DNA of 8,595 nucleotides, taken from Terriglobia bacterium. GTDB taxonomy: Bacteria > Acidobacteriota > Terriglobia > UBA7540. The notes under the pieces were generated by a model. It searched no databases. It saw only the letters and a program-made list of their open reading frames with translations, and had not been told where the DNA came from. The stretch is taken from contig JASHTZ010000086.1 in the NCBI GenBank assembly GCA_030040295.1, positions 1 to 8,595 of the forward strand, read 5' to 3'. The translations under genes and the position numbers were made by a program. Shown piece after piece: positions 1 through 7,233 of the stretch. Position 1 is the first letter of the stretch, and each line of letters starts with the position of its first letter.

Positions 1-1858
1 CGCGCATATCCTGAATCAGGCTGTTGCCGCCATTGATGCGGCCCAAAATCTGGTGGACGGCGGAGGGCTTTGCCGCGCTTGCTTCCGCCTGGGCATAAAG
101 GTCCGCAATGTACTTGGCATAAATCGCCTTTTGCCCGAGATAGTCGAAGCGGCGCGCGGCGAATTCCGTGTAATCCAGCAGGTCGCCGTTACGGCGCGCC
201 AGGTGCTCGTTGGTCAGCAGGTCCGCCTCCACGTCTTCGGCGGTCATGCGAATCTGGTGCGCCGCGGGCTCAAGGCTCAGATAGAAGCTCTGTCCCTCCG
301 GGCTCATGGCATCGTGCCAGATCAGCGAGTCGTTGCCGTCGGAATGAATCGCCTGCCGCAGCATGTTGTGAATTTCTCCAAGGCTTTTCACTTCGCCCGC
401 AAAGTGATGCTCATCGGCGCGATAGAACGTCCAATCCCAACTGTCGTTGAACTGGTCATCATCCACAGTTTTTTGCCAGCTTTGCGCGGCGCCGTAGGCG
501 AGTCCGTACCAGGTGAAGTTGATCATGCCCTCGCCATCGTCCATCCACGTGGTGTTGAGCACGCCGGTGGCGCCGAGTGATTTCCCGTCGGTCACGAATT
601 GCCGGATGTTGGCGAGCGCGGTGGGGTAATCGGGATAGATGCGGCTCCAGTTGCTGACGCCCGGCGCCACCCAGGTTTCAAGCCCCACATCGCGAAAGGG
701 CTTGATGAGTTTCACAAAAGACGGGCGGTCACCGTAATCCCAAGCCACGGCGACCATATCGTGCGGCAAGTCTTGAAGATGCTCAGGGTGCTGAACGCCC
801 ATGTCGCCCCAGAACAGGATTTTCCGATGATAGGGCGCCAGCGTCTCATCAATTTTGCGCAGGTAATCGATGTAGACCTTGCCGTAGCCCTCGGAATCCA
901 CGTCCGCCTTAGTGCGCCCCTCGCCCAGCTCCTGCGTTTCGTCCGCGCCGATGTGGAAGAATGGTCCGGGGAAAACCGCCGCCAGGTCGTGGAACATGCT
1001 GCCGATGAACGTGAACGAGCCCGGCGCGGTAGGCGTGAGAACGTGGCCGTAGGGCACCTCCACCAAATCCTGGAAGCGCTCCTCCTGGAGAGCCAGATGC
1101 AGGTGGCCAAACGATTCCTGCTCCGGCACGATGGTCACATGAAATTGCGCCGCATACGTCACCAGTTCCTTCGCCTCATCCGGCGTGATGGCCGCGCCTG
1201 GAAACGCCACGTTCGGCAGGCTGGGATAGGCATAGGTGTTCTCCATGTAAGGCGAGACCACGTTTATCTTGTATTCGGCCAGCAGCGCAATTTCGCGCTT
1301 GAAAGACGCCAGTGTGGGAATCGGCCCGCGGCTGATGTCCAGGCTCACGCCGCGCCAGCGGATGGCGGGCCAGTCCACAATCCGCACTTCCGGCGACTCG
1401 GCTCCACCGTCCGACGTGGGATGGAGCAATTGCCGCAGCGTTTGCACTCCATAGAAAATTCCTGCCGACGTCTTGGCGACCACGGAGGCCTCATGCGGCG
1501 TGACCCACAAGGCATAGCCTTCTTCGTCCGCCGCCTCGGGAAGTTGCAGTCCAGATTTCTCGAGAATCTGCTTCCCCTCCTTACCGTCCGCTCGCGCCAG
1601 AACGATGCGCGATGAGCCCTTGTGTTCGCCCGCTTCCACTCCGTCCAAGGTCTTTAGATCCTCCGCGAGCAGTGAAGCGGCAAAGCGGTCTTCCCCATTC
1701 CTATCCGCCACATCAATGCTGACGCTCCGTCCGGTTTTGAACACGCCCGAGCCGAGCTCGATTTGATTCGGATAGGGCGTGAGAAGCGGGCCGGCTGGAG
1801 CTGCTATCTCACTGGATAACATTAAGGCGCAAAATAATCCGAAGAGTCTATTCACCAT
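1..1858 (-). CDS. Secreted family 20 beta-N-acetylhexosaminidase, C-terminus cut by window edge
   Basis: Glycoside hydrolase family 20 enzymes remove terminal N-acetylglucosamine or N-acetylgalactosamine from chitin oligomers, glycans or peptidoglycan-type sugars by substrate-assisted catalysis. Reading the minus strand from the ATG at 1858 gives 619 codons with no stop before the window ends. The first ~20 residues (start MVNRLFG, hydrophobic LFCALML, then SSEIAAPAG) look like a signal peptide, so export to the periplasm or outside is likely. Residues ~27-160 resemble the zincin-like N-terminal domain of the family, and the catalytic barrel begins near RWRGVSLDISRG (168-178). The hallmark HIGADE is at 302-307, with D306-E307 as the polarising Asp and the general acid Glu. 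VPEQESFGHLH (244-254) and a W/D-rich segment further on are also family-like. It lies 77 bases downstream of the kduD-like gene on the same strand. Exact substrate cannot be read from sequence. The family call is firm. Confidence 0.9.
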   Translation of the reverse strand, partial: MVNRLFGLFCALMLSSEIAAPAGPLLTPYPNQIELGSGVFKTGRSVSIDVADRNGEDRFAASLLAEDLKTLDGVEAGEHKGSSRIVLARADGKEGKQILEKSGLQLPEAADEEGYALWVTPHEASVVAKTSAGIFYGVQTLRQLLHPTSDGGAESPEVRIVDWPAIRWRGVSLDISRGPIPTLASFKREIALLAEYKINVVSPYMENTYAYPSLPNVAFPGAAITPDEAKELVTYAAQFHVTIVPEQESFGHLHLALQEERFQDLVEVPYGHVLTPTAPGSFTFIGSMFHDLAAVFPGPFFHIGADETQELGEGRTKADVDSEGYGKVYIDYLRKIDETLAPYHRKILFWGDMGVQHPEHLQDLPHDMVAVAWDYGDRPSFVKLIKPFRDVGLETWVAPGVSNWSRIYPDYPTALANIRQFVTDGKSLGATGVLNTTWMDDGEGMINFTWYGLAYGAAQSWQKTVDDDQFNDSWDWTFYRADEHHFAGEVKSLGEIHNMLRQAIHSDGNDSLIWHDAMSPEGQSFYLSLEPAAHQIRMTAEDVEADLLTNEHLARRNGDLLDYTEFAARRFDYLGQKAIYAKYIADLYAQAEASAAKPSAVHQILGRINGGNSLIQDMR

Positions 1859-1869
1859 TATGAAACGTT

Positions 1870-1875
1870 CCTCCT
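1870..1875 (-). promoter_or_regulatory. Ribosome binding site of the hexosaminidase gene
   Basis: On the minus strand AGGAGG lies 11 bases before the ATG at 1858. The spacing is slightly long but the match is complete, and it supports this start, which also puts a signal peptide at the N-terminus. An in-frame GTG directly follows the ATG (codon 2) and would be 14 bases away, so it is less likely. Confidence 0.6.
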
Positions 1876-1926
1876 ATCTGCATTTTGCACGGAATGAGAA
1901 CTGGGCCGCCTAATCCTCGGCCGCAT

Positions 1927-1939
1927 GGAGCGCTCCTAC
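1927..1939 (-). repeat. GTAG-headed palindrome at the end of the kduD-like gene
   Basis: On the minus strand GTAG is followed directly by the perfect 10-base palindrome GGAGCGCTCC (1927-1936; the last G of GTAG is its first base). The TAG of the head is the stop codon of the dehydrogenase gene. The arrangement matches the palindromes at 2720-2752 and 2756-2779, so I read it as a short member of a REP-like family. Taken alone, a 10-base palindrome could be chance. Confidence 0.4.
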
Positions 1940-2706
1940 CGCGCCATCCAGCCGCCATCCACGGTCAGGAGCGTGCCGTTGACATAATCGGAAGCCGGCG
2001 AGGCCAGAAAAACCGCCGCCCCCTGCAAATCCTCCGGCGTGCCCCAGCGCCCCGCGGGAATGCGCGCGACAATGGCGGGGTTGCGCTCCGGATCGTTCTT
2101 CAGCGGCGCGCACAATTCCGTGGCGATGTAGCCGGGCGCGATGGCATTCACCTGCACGCCCTTGTCGCCCCACTCATTGGCAAGAGCCTTGGTGAGCTGC
2201 GCCACGCCGCCCTTGCTGGCCGCATAACCAGGAACCAGAATTCCACCTTGAAACGAAAGCAGCGAGGCGATGAAGATAATCTTGCCCGCGCCGCGCTCAA
2301 CCATGCGCCGGCCCAAATCGCGGCTGAGCACGAATTGCGAGTTTAGATTCACCTCCATGACCTCGTCCCACATTTCATCGGAATGCTCAGTCGCGGCTTT
2401 GCGGATCGTCGTGCCGGCGTTTGCCACCAGAATGTCGATGACGGGAAAGTCCGCCATGACTCGCTTGGTGAAGTCGTGAACGGCTTTGCGGCTGCGAAAA
2501 TCATATTGATAGCCGCGAAATTTGCGGCCCGCGCGCAGTACAGCTTTCTCCACGTCACTGCCGGTTGGTTCAAGCGACTTGCTGACGCCGATGATGTCCG
2601 CGCCGGCCTCGGCCAACGCCGCGGCCAGCCCCATGCCAATGCCGCGCCGGCAGCCGGTCACCACGGCGACTTTTCCGTCGAGCCGGAAGCGATCGAGAAT
2701 GCTCAT
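1936..2706 (-). CDS. kduD: Short-chain dehydrogenase, KduD-like (2-deoxy-D-gluconate 3-/5-dehydrogenase type)
   Basis: A classical SDR of 256 residues from the chosen start. KduD reduces or oxidises keto-deoxy-gluconate-type sugars with NAD(H) in uronate and pectin-fragment breakdown, in the cytoplasm. Visible in this numbering: the cofactor loop TGCRRGIG (17-24), NAG (96-98), catalytic S148, Y161 and K165 (the latter two in GYAASKG). The C-terminal half runs very close to remembered E. coli KduD (ASLLSFQGGI, VNAIAPGYIAT, RIPAGRWG, SDYVNG, VDGGW.AR), as do length (253 in E. coli) and the N-terminal spacing to DGKVAVVTG. I chose the ATG at 2706 because the family starts there. An ATG at 2739, with an AGGAG 6 bases ahead, would add 11 residues, but it sits inside a palindromic repeat. 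Gluconate 5-dehydrogenase or another sugar SDR is possible. No KduI or pectin genes are visible next to it. Confidence 0.82.
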   Translation of the reverse strand: MSILDRFRLDGKVAVVTGCRRGIGMGLAAALAEAGADIIGVSKSLEPTGSDVEKAVLRAGRKFRGYQYDFRSRKAVHDFTKRVMADFPVIDILVANAGTTIRKAATEHSDEMWDEVMEVNLNSQFVLSRDLGRRMVERGAGKIIFIASLLSFQGGILVPGYAASKGGVAQLTKALANEWGDKGVQVNAIAPGYIATELCAPLKNDPERNPAIVARIPAGRWGTPEDLQGAAVFLASPASDYVNGTLLTVDGGWMAR

Positions 2707-2719
2707 AATCTTCGTAGTC

Positions 2720-2752
2720 GTAGAGCCGGGCTTTGCCATGGCAAGCTCCTAC
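2720..2752. repeat. GTAG-bounded imperfect palindrome (REP-like), element 2
   Basis: The element reads GTAGAGC at the left end and GCTCCTAC at the right end, which pair with one bulged base, around the perfect 12-base palindrome TTGCCATGGCAA (2733-2744). Both ends therefore carry a GTAG head facing inward. It overlaps the upstream candidate start (ATG 2739) of the dehydrogenase gene and supplies the AGGAG that would look like its ribosome binding site. GTAG-headed palindromes are the known form of REP elements mobilised by RAYT transposases; membership in that class is inference. Confidence 0.5.
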
Positions 2753-2755
2753 AAC

Positions 2756-2779
2756 GCGACGCTCATAGAGCGCCGCTAC
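2756..2779 (-). repeat. GTAG-headed stem-loop (REP-like), element 1
   Basis: On the minus strand GTAG (2779-2776) leads into GCGGCGCTC-TAT-GAGCGTCGC (2776-2756), a 9-base-pair stem with one G-T pair and a 3-base loop. The TAG of the head is the stop codon of the pseudouridine synthase gene, so the repeat starts exactly where that gene ends. It lies 3 bases from element 2, forming a tandem pair that fills nearly the whole 69-base gap. No T tract follows, so it is not a standard intrinsic terminator, though such stems can protect mRNA 3' ends. Confidence 0.55.
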
Positions 2780-3714
2780 AGTCTTTCCACCCGCGCCAGG
2801 AATGCCGATAATTCCGCCGGCAGCGGCGCTTCGAAGCTCAGCGGCGCAGCCGTCACGGGATGTTTGAATTCGAGCTTCACGGCGTGCAGAAATGTACGCG
2901 CGAGGGTGGGCTCTTCCCTTTCCTCGAATCGCAGCCGCGCAGGCGCGCCGTAGGTGGCGTCACCCACCACGGGATGGCCCAGGCTCGCTAAATGGACCCG
3001 AATCTGGTGCGTGCGGCCGGTTAGTGGCATAGCCTCCACAAGCGTGAATGGCCCCGGCCGCCGCAGGACGCGATATTTTGTCAGCGCTTCGCGCGCGGCA
3101 ATGCCTCCCGCCATCATGCGAGTGCGCCGCCGGGGGTCGCGGCCGACGGGCTTCGAAATCTCTCCGCGCTCAGCGGTCACGCGGCCGTGGACGAGGGCCA
3201 GATAAGTCTTATGCACCTCGCGGGATTTGAACTGCTCGCTCAGGCGGCGGTGCGCGGCGTCGTTTTTGGCCACGACCACGAGGCCGGAGGTCATCTTATC
3301 GAGACGATGAACGATTCCCGGACGCAATTCTCCTCCCTCGCTGGATAGCGATTGGACGTGTCCCAGAAGCGCGTTCACCAACGTGCCGGACTTCACTCCC
3401 GCGCCGGCGTGCACCACCATCCCCGCCGGTTTATTCACCACCAGCAGATCGGCGTCTTCGTAAACCACCGCGAGAGGGAGGTTCTCCGCCACGGCGCGCA
3501 GTTCTTCGCGCTCAGCGCGAACGCTGATGCGCGCTCCAGCGGCAATCTCCTCGCCGGGCTTTCTCACCGCAGCGGCGCCTACGGTCACCAACCCGTCGCG
3601 GATCAGGCGCTGAATCTGGCTGCGGCTCCAACCGGGCATCTGCCGCGCCAGAAAAATGTCCACCCGGCCGCCGGCAGATTCGGCCGGAACGACGAACTCG
3701 CGAGTGGGGGTCAT
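2776..3714 (-). CDS. rluD: RluD-family 23S rRNA pseudouridine synthase
   Basis: Cytoplasmic RNA-modifying enzyme; RluD converts uridines 1911, 1915 and 1917 of 23S rRNA helix 69 to pseudouridine. The 312-residue protein has an S4 RNA-binding domain at ~15-65 (VDIFLARQMPGWSRSQIQRL onwards), the linker LVVNKPAGMVVHAG (91-104), the catalytic motif HRLDKMTSG (136-144) with nucleophile D139, and the C-terminal GRTHQIRVHL (233-242) plus GDATYG. Most family members read HRLDKDTSG; here Met replaces the second Asp, which is not the nucleophile. Length is normal (E. coli RluD 326). No good Shine-Dalgarno sequence precedes the ATG at 3714, where an AT-rich inverted repeat lies instead. It follows lspA by 87 bases on the same strand, a very common pairing. 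RluA/RluC specificity cannot be excluded from sequence alone, but the S4 domain and the lspA neighbour favour RluD. Confidence 0.9.
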   Translation of the reverse strand: MTPTREFVVPAESAGGRVDIFLARQMPGWSRSQIQRLIRDGLVTVGAAAVRKPGEEIAAGARISVRAEREELRAVAENLPLAVVYEDADLLVVNKPAGMVVHAGAGVKSGTLVNALLGHVQSLSSEGGELRPGIVHRLDKMTSGLVVVAKNDAAHRRLSEQFKSREVHKTYLALVHGRVTAERGEISKPVGRDPRRRTRMMAGGIAAREALTKYRVLRRPGPFTLVEAMPLTGRTHQIRVHLASLGHPVVGDATYGAPARLRFEEREEPTLARTFLHAVKLEFKHPVTAAPLSFEAPLPAELSAFLARVERL

Positions 3715-3720
3715 GACCGA

Positions 3721-3787
3721 AATTCGAAATGCGAACCTCGAAATTCGCGCTCGCCAGGCGAGTTTCGAATTTCCAGTTTCGAGTTCC
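3721..3787. repeat. TTCGAA-rich inverted repeat between lspA and rluD
   Basis: GAAATTCG (3740-3747) pairs with CGAATTTC (3766-3773), and inside it CTCGC (3750-3754) pairs with GCGAG (3758-3762) across the loop CAG, giving a two-part hairpin with unpaired CG against TTT in between. The flanks carry more of the same TTCGAA/CGAAAT vocabulary (AATTCGAAAT at 3721, GTTTCGAGTTC at 3776), so the whole gap looks like degenerate copies of one unit. No T run follows the stem in the minus direction, so terminator function is unlikely. The repeat occupies the place where the rluD ribosome binding site would be expected. Confidence 0.5.
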
Positions 3788-3801
3788 GCCTTTCCATGTC
3801 T

Positions 3802-4290
3802 CTAATCACCAAGCAGCACCTGCGCCACAATCAGGCCCGTCCCTACCACGATGGCGCTATCGGCAAGATTGAACGTGGCCCAGTGATAGCTGCGGAAATA
3901 GAAATCCAGGAAATCCTCCACCCATCCCGCCCGCAAGCGGTCAAAGAGGTTGGAGAGCGCTCCGCCCAGCACAAGCGCAAGGCCAATGCACGTTCCCCAT
4001 TGCATATTCTGAGTCCGGAGCACGAGGTACACCACCACCGCGAGCAGCGCGACGGAAATGGTAATCAGCAACGGCGTCTTCCACCATGCGGACGAATCCG
4101 AAAAAAGGCCAAACACCGCGCCGGAGTTCTGCGTGTTGGTCAAATTGAAAAACCCCCGCACCACGGGAATAACCGCGCGGTCGGGAATGCGGGCTCGAAC
4201 CATGGCCTTGGTCGCCTGGTCGGCGCCGAAGACCGTGATCGTCAGGATGGCGATTACGATCCGTGAGAGCGTTCTGATTCGCTGCAACAT
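3802..4290 (-). CDS. lspA: Lipoprotein signal peptidase (signal peptidase II)
   Basis: Inner-membrane aspartyl protease that cuts the signal peptide from diacylglyceryl-modified prolipoproteins just before the lipidated cysteine. The protein has 162 residues, normal for the family, with about four hydrophobic spans (~10-30, 71-92, 98-112, 143-160). Family signatures are visible: DQATK (24-28), NTQNSGAVFG (52-61), GGALSNLFDR (109-118) with catalytic D117, and FNLADSAI (140-147) with catalytic D144. It follows ileS by 83 bases on the same strand, the classical ileS-lspA order, and is followed by rluD. No clear Shine-Dalgarno sequence precedes the ATG at 4290. The start fits the family because the first membrane span begins about ten residues in. 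Co-transcription from the ileS promoter is the simplest reading, although the gap holds two hairpins. Confidence 0.95.
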   Translation of the reverse strand: MLQRIRTLSRIVIAILTITVFGADQATKAMVRARIPDRAVIPVVRGFFNLTNTQNSGAVFGLFSDSSAWWKTPLLITISVALLAVVVYLVLRTQNMQWGTCIGLALVLGGALSNLFDRLRAGWVEDFLDFYFRSYHWATFNLADSAIVVGTGLIVAQVLLGD

Positions 4291-4311
4291 GTTGCCAAAT
4301 ATTAGGCGAGG

Positions 4312-4344
4312 GTAGCGCAGACATCGAATTCAATGTCCGCGCCA
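4312..4344 (+). repeat. GTAG-headed palindrome in the ileS-lspA gap
   Basis: On the plus strand GTAG (4312-4315) runs into the arm GCGCAGACAT (4315-4324), then the loop CGAATTCA, then ATGTCCGCGC (4333-4342). The arms match at 9 of 10 positions, the exception being a G-T-compatible pair. The right half (4327-4344, AATTCAATGTCCGCGCCA) recurs at 8578-8595 with one difference. Same architecture as the repeats next to the dehydrogenase gene but on the opposite strand and with a different stem, so likely a related REP-like element. Confidence 0.55.
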
Positions 4345-4365
4345 CGCTCGAAAAACTTGAGCGTG
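4343..4365. repeat. Hairpin immediately downstream of ileS
   Basis: CACGCTC (4343-4349) and GAGCGTG (4359-4365) form a perfect 7-base-pair stem with a 9-base loop, starting 9 bases past the ileS stop in the direction of transcription. The T run is in the loop, not after the stem, so it does not look like an intrinsic terminator. It overlaps the neighbouring palindrome by two bases. It could modulate the step from ileS to lspA or simply be part of the repeat. Confidence 0.4.
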
Positions 4366-4373
4366 AAACGGCC

Positions 4374-7205
4374 TTATCCGCCGATTTCCTTCAGCGCCGC
4401 CGAGCAGCGCTCGCACACGGTCGGGTAGCGCTGGTCCTTTCCAACCTCTTCGGAGAAATTCCAGCAGCGGTCGCATTTCCGCCCCAAGGCCTTTTCGATT
4501 TTCACGCTGAGTTCGGCAAGGCCGGTGGCAGATGCGCCCTCCACGTCTTGGGCCGAGATTTCGACTTGCGAAACGATGAAGAGATATCGCAGCAGCCCGC
4601 GATACTCCGTCACCAGGGGCAGAAGATCGCCATTCACCGCAAGCACCACACGCGCTTCCAGCGAGCCGCCGATGAACTTTTCCTGGCGCGCGGTTTCAAG
4701 CGCTTTCAAGACCTCCTCACGCAGAGCAATCAGCCGCGGCCAGTTTTCGAGGCGCTGGGCGTGCAGAGGCGAGATTTGCTCGCGCAGGATGGCAGTGGAA
4801 ATGAAGCGCGCCAAATGGACGCTCTTCTCGCGCAATTCCGGCGCGGGCAGGTGGGTCCAGACTTCATCGGCGGTGAAGCACAACAGCGGCGACACGAGGC
4901 GCACCAGGGCATCGGCAATTCGATAAAGGGCCGTCTGCGCCGCCCGCCGCCGCAGGGATTTCGCCGGAGCGGTGTACAAGCGATCCTTGATGATGTCGAA
5001 ATAGAACGCGCTCAAATCCACCGTGGCGTAGTCATACACGCCGCGATAGACCTTGTGAAATGCGTATTCGGCATAGGCGGCCCGAGCGCGATCGAGTAAA
5101 TCGGCAGTTCGAGCGAGCGCCCACGCGTCGATTTCCTCAAGCTGGCCCGCCTCGACGCAATCCCTGGCCGGATCAAAATCGTAGAGGTTGCCGAGGCAAT
5201 AGCGGAACGTGTTGCGCAACTTGCGATACGCCTCTGAAAGGCGAGTGAGCATCTCGGGCGAAATCGAAACGTCTTCGCCAAACTCCACAGAAGCCGCCCA
5301 CAGGCGCAGCACCTCCGCACCGTGCGTTTTGATGACCTCCTGGGGATCAATCACGTTGCCGAGAGATTTCGACATGGCGCGGCCCTGCGCGTCAAGCACC
5401 CAGCCGTGAGTCAGCACCTGGCGATAGGGCGCGGCGCCGTGAGTTCCCAGCGCCACCAGCAGCGAGCTGTGGAACCAGCCACGATACTGGTCCCCCGCTT
5501 CCAGATAAATGTCGGAGGGCCAGGGCATATCGGGCCGATGGCCGAGCACTGCGTAGTGGCTTGAGCCGGAATCAAACCAGACGTCGAGAATGTCGGTCTC
5601 ACGCCGCAGGTTGCGGCCGCCGCACATCGGACACTTCGCGCCGGGTGGGAGAAGTTCGGCCTCAGGATGCGCGTACCAGGCGTCGGCGCCTTCCTTGCGG
5701 AAAAGCTCAAGCGCGTGGCTCGCGAGGTCCGCGTCCAGAATCGGCTTGCGGCAATCCAGGCAATGGAAAACGGTGATGGGCACCCCCCAAACGCGCTGGC
5801 GGCTGATGCACCAATCGGGGCGCTCGGCGATCATGTTGGAAATGCGGTCTTCACCCCAGGCCGGAACCCAGCGCGTCTTCTTGATCTCCTCAAGCGCACG
5901 CGTACGTAGCTCGCGATGGTCCATATTGATGAACCATTGCTCCGCTGCTCGGAAAATGATGGGATTGTGGCAGCGCCAGCAGTGGGGATACGAGTGCTCG
6001 AGCGTGCCCGCCGGGCCCATCAGCCTTTGGCGAATTTTCAGCAATTCGATGATGGGAGCATTGGCATCGAACACGCGCTTGCCCACGTACTCGGGCAGGC
6101 CTTCGAAGATTTTCCCCGATTCGTCCACCGGGCAGTAGATGTCGATGCCGTATTGTACGCCCGTTTGGTAGTCTTCGCGGCCGTGGCCGGGAGCAGTGTG
6201 CACAGCCCCGGTGCCGTCCTCCGCGGTGACGTAAGTGGCCAGCACGCCCGGAATCTTGCGGTCCAGAAACGGATGCTTAATCTCCAGGCGCTCAAGCCTT
6301 CTTCCGGGGATGGTTGACAGGATTTTGGGTGCGTTCAATCCCGTCGCTTCCATCACCGGCACCCGCCGCCGGCTTTCGATGAGGTAGGCCTCGCCTTGCG
6401 GATCGTCATCGCCCACAGCCACGTACTCAAACTCGGGATGAAAGGCCACGGCCATGCTGGCGGGCAGAGTCCAGGGCGTGGTAGTCCAGATGATGACCCA
6501 AAGTTTGCGGCCCGCAAGCGTCGGATCAAGCGTAGCGGGATCGGTCGCGACCGGATAGCGCACGTAGATCGACGGGCTGCGGTCGTTTTCGTATTCCACT
6601 TCAGCTTCCGCCAGGGCCGTCTTGCAGTGGATGCACCAGTAGACAGCTTTGCGCCCGCGATAAACATACCCGCCGCGCAGAAACACCAGGAACGCCTCAG
6701 CAATTCGCGCTTCGTATTCGAAACCCATCGTCAGATAGGGCTTGTCCCACTCGCCGAAAACTCCCAGGCGCATAAAACCTTGACGCTGCAAATCCACGAA
6801 TTTTTCCGCGTACTTGCGGCAAGCGCGGCGCACTTCGACCGTGCTCATCTGAGCCTTGCGCGGGCCCAGTTCCTTATCTACATTGATTTCGATGGGCAGG
6901 CCGTGGCAATCCCAGCCGGGAAGATAGGGCGTGTTGAAGCCTTCCAGCGTCTTCATCTTCACGATGAAGTCCTTGACGATCTTGTTGAGCGCAGTGCCCA
7001 GGTGAATCGCACCGTTGGCGTAGGGCGGGCCGTCGTGCAGCGTGAAAACCGGGGCGTCCTTGCGCGCCGCGCGGATTTCTCCGTAGAGATTTTCCTTTGC
7101 CCAGCGGGCCAGCCACTTGGGCTCGTTCTGCGGCAAATTGGCTTTCATGGAAAATGAAGTCTTGGGTAAATTGATGGTCTGCTTCAGGTCCAGGGTTTCT
7201 TGCAT
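4374..7205 (-). CDS. ileS: Isoleucyl-tRNA synthetase
   Basis: Class Ia synthetase that charges tRNA-Ile in the cytoplasm and hydrolyses mischarged Val-tRNA-Ile. From the ATG at 7205 it has 943 residues (E. coli 938). In that numbering: HIGH-box equivalent HLGT (68-71) after PYANGAI, WDCHGLPIE near 97-105, editing-domain pieces WTTTPWTLP (~240-248) and GTGAVHTAPGHG (~332-343), a zinc-type pair set C482/C485 and C525/C528, the KMSKS loop as AMSKS (610-614), and the C-terminal zinc ribbon C911, C914, C931, C934 typical of bacterial IleRS. The frame is open ten codons further up to an ATG at 7235, but that ATG overlaps the -10 box of the promoter and would not be transcribed. The 7205 start has GGAGG close ahead and aligns with the family N-terminus. 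The leader of about 22 bases leaves no room for a T-box. Confidence 0.97.
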   Translation of the reverse strand: MQETLDLKQTINLPKTSFSMKANLPQNEPKWLARWAKENLYGEIRAARKDAPVFTLHDGPPYANGAIHLGTALNKIVKDFIVKMKTLEGFNTPYLPGWDCHGLPIEINVDKELGPRKAQMSTVEVRRACRKYAEKFVDLQRQGFMRLGVFGEWDKPYLTMGFEYEARIAEAFLVFLRGGYVYRGRKAVYWCIHCKTALAEAEVEYENDRSPSIYVRYPVATDPATLDPTLAGRKLWVIIWTTTPWTLPASMAVAFHPEFEYVAVGDDDPQGEAYLIESRRRVPVMEATGLNAPKILSTIPGRRLERLEIKHPFLDRKIPGVLATYVTAEDGTGAVHTAPGHGREDYQTGVQYGIDIYCPVDESGKIFEGLPEYVGKRVFDANAPIIELLKIRQRLMGPAGTLEHSYPHCWRCHNPIIFRAAEQWFINMDHRELRTRALEEIKKTRWVPAWGEDRISNMIAERPDWCISRQRVWGVPITVFHCLDCRKPILDADLASHALELFRKEGADAWYAHPEAELLPPGAKCPMCGGRNLRRETDILDVWFDSGSSHYAVLGHRPDMPWPSDIYLEAGDQYRGWFHSSLLVALGTHGAAPYRQVLTHGWVLDAQGRAMSKSLGNVIDPQEVIKTHGAEVLRLWAASVEFGEDVSISPEMLTRLSEAYRKLRNTFRYCLGNLYDFDPARDCVEAGQLEEIDAWALARTADLLDRARAAYAEYAFHKVYRGVYDYATVDLSAFYFDIIKDRLYTAPAKSLRRRAAQTALYRIADALVRLVSPLLCFTADEVWTHLPAPELREKSVHLARFISTAILREQISPLHAQRLENWPRLIALREEVLKALETARQEKFIGGSLEARVVLAVNGDLLPLVTEYRGLLRYLFIVSQVEISAQDVEGASATGLAELSVKIEKALGRKCDRCWNFSEEVGKDQRYPTVCERCSAALKEIGG

Positions 7206-7206
7206 G

Positions 7207-7214
7207 CCTCCTCC
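7207..7214 (-). promoter_or_regulatory. Ribosome binding site of ileS
   Basis: GGAGGAGG lies one base before the ATG at 7205; its 5' GGAGG leaves a 4-base gap to the start, slightly short but strong. It decides the start in favour of 7205 over 7235. Confidence 0.6.
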
Positions 7215-7233
7215 GTCGTGAGGATAAACATCC

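Noticed and set aside
53..1615. Plus-strand open frames of 175 and 338 codons
   Set aside because: They lie antisense over the GH20 gene, whose minus-strand reading carries HIGADE and a signal peptide; the plus translations are arginine/histidine-rich with no recognisable motif.
1904..1922. GGCCG/CGGCC small hairpin between the dehydrogenase and hexosaminidase genes
   Set aside because: Only five base pairs in GC-rich DNA with no T tract; expected by chance.
3352..4266. Plus-strand open frame of 304 codons across rluD, the gap and lspA
   Set aside because: It runs antisense through two well-recognised genes and their intergenic repeat; it is a GC-rich shadow frame.
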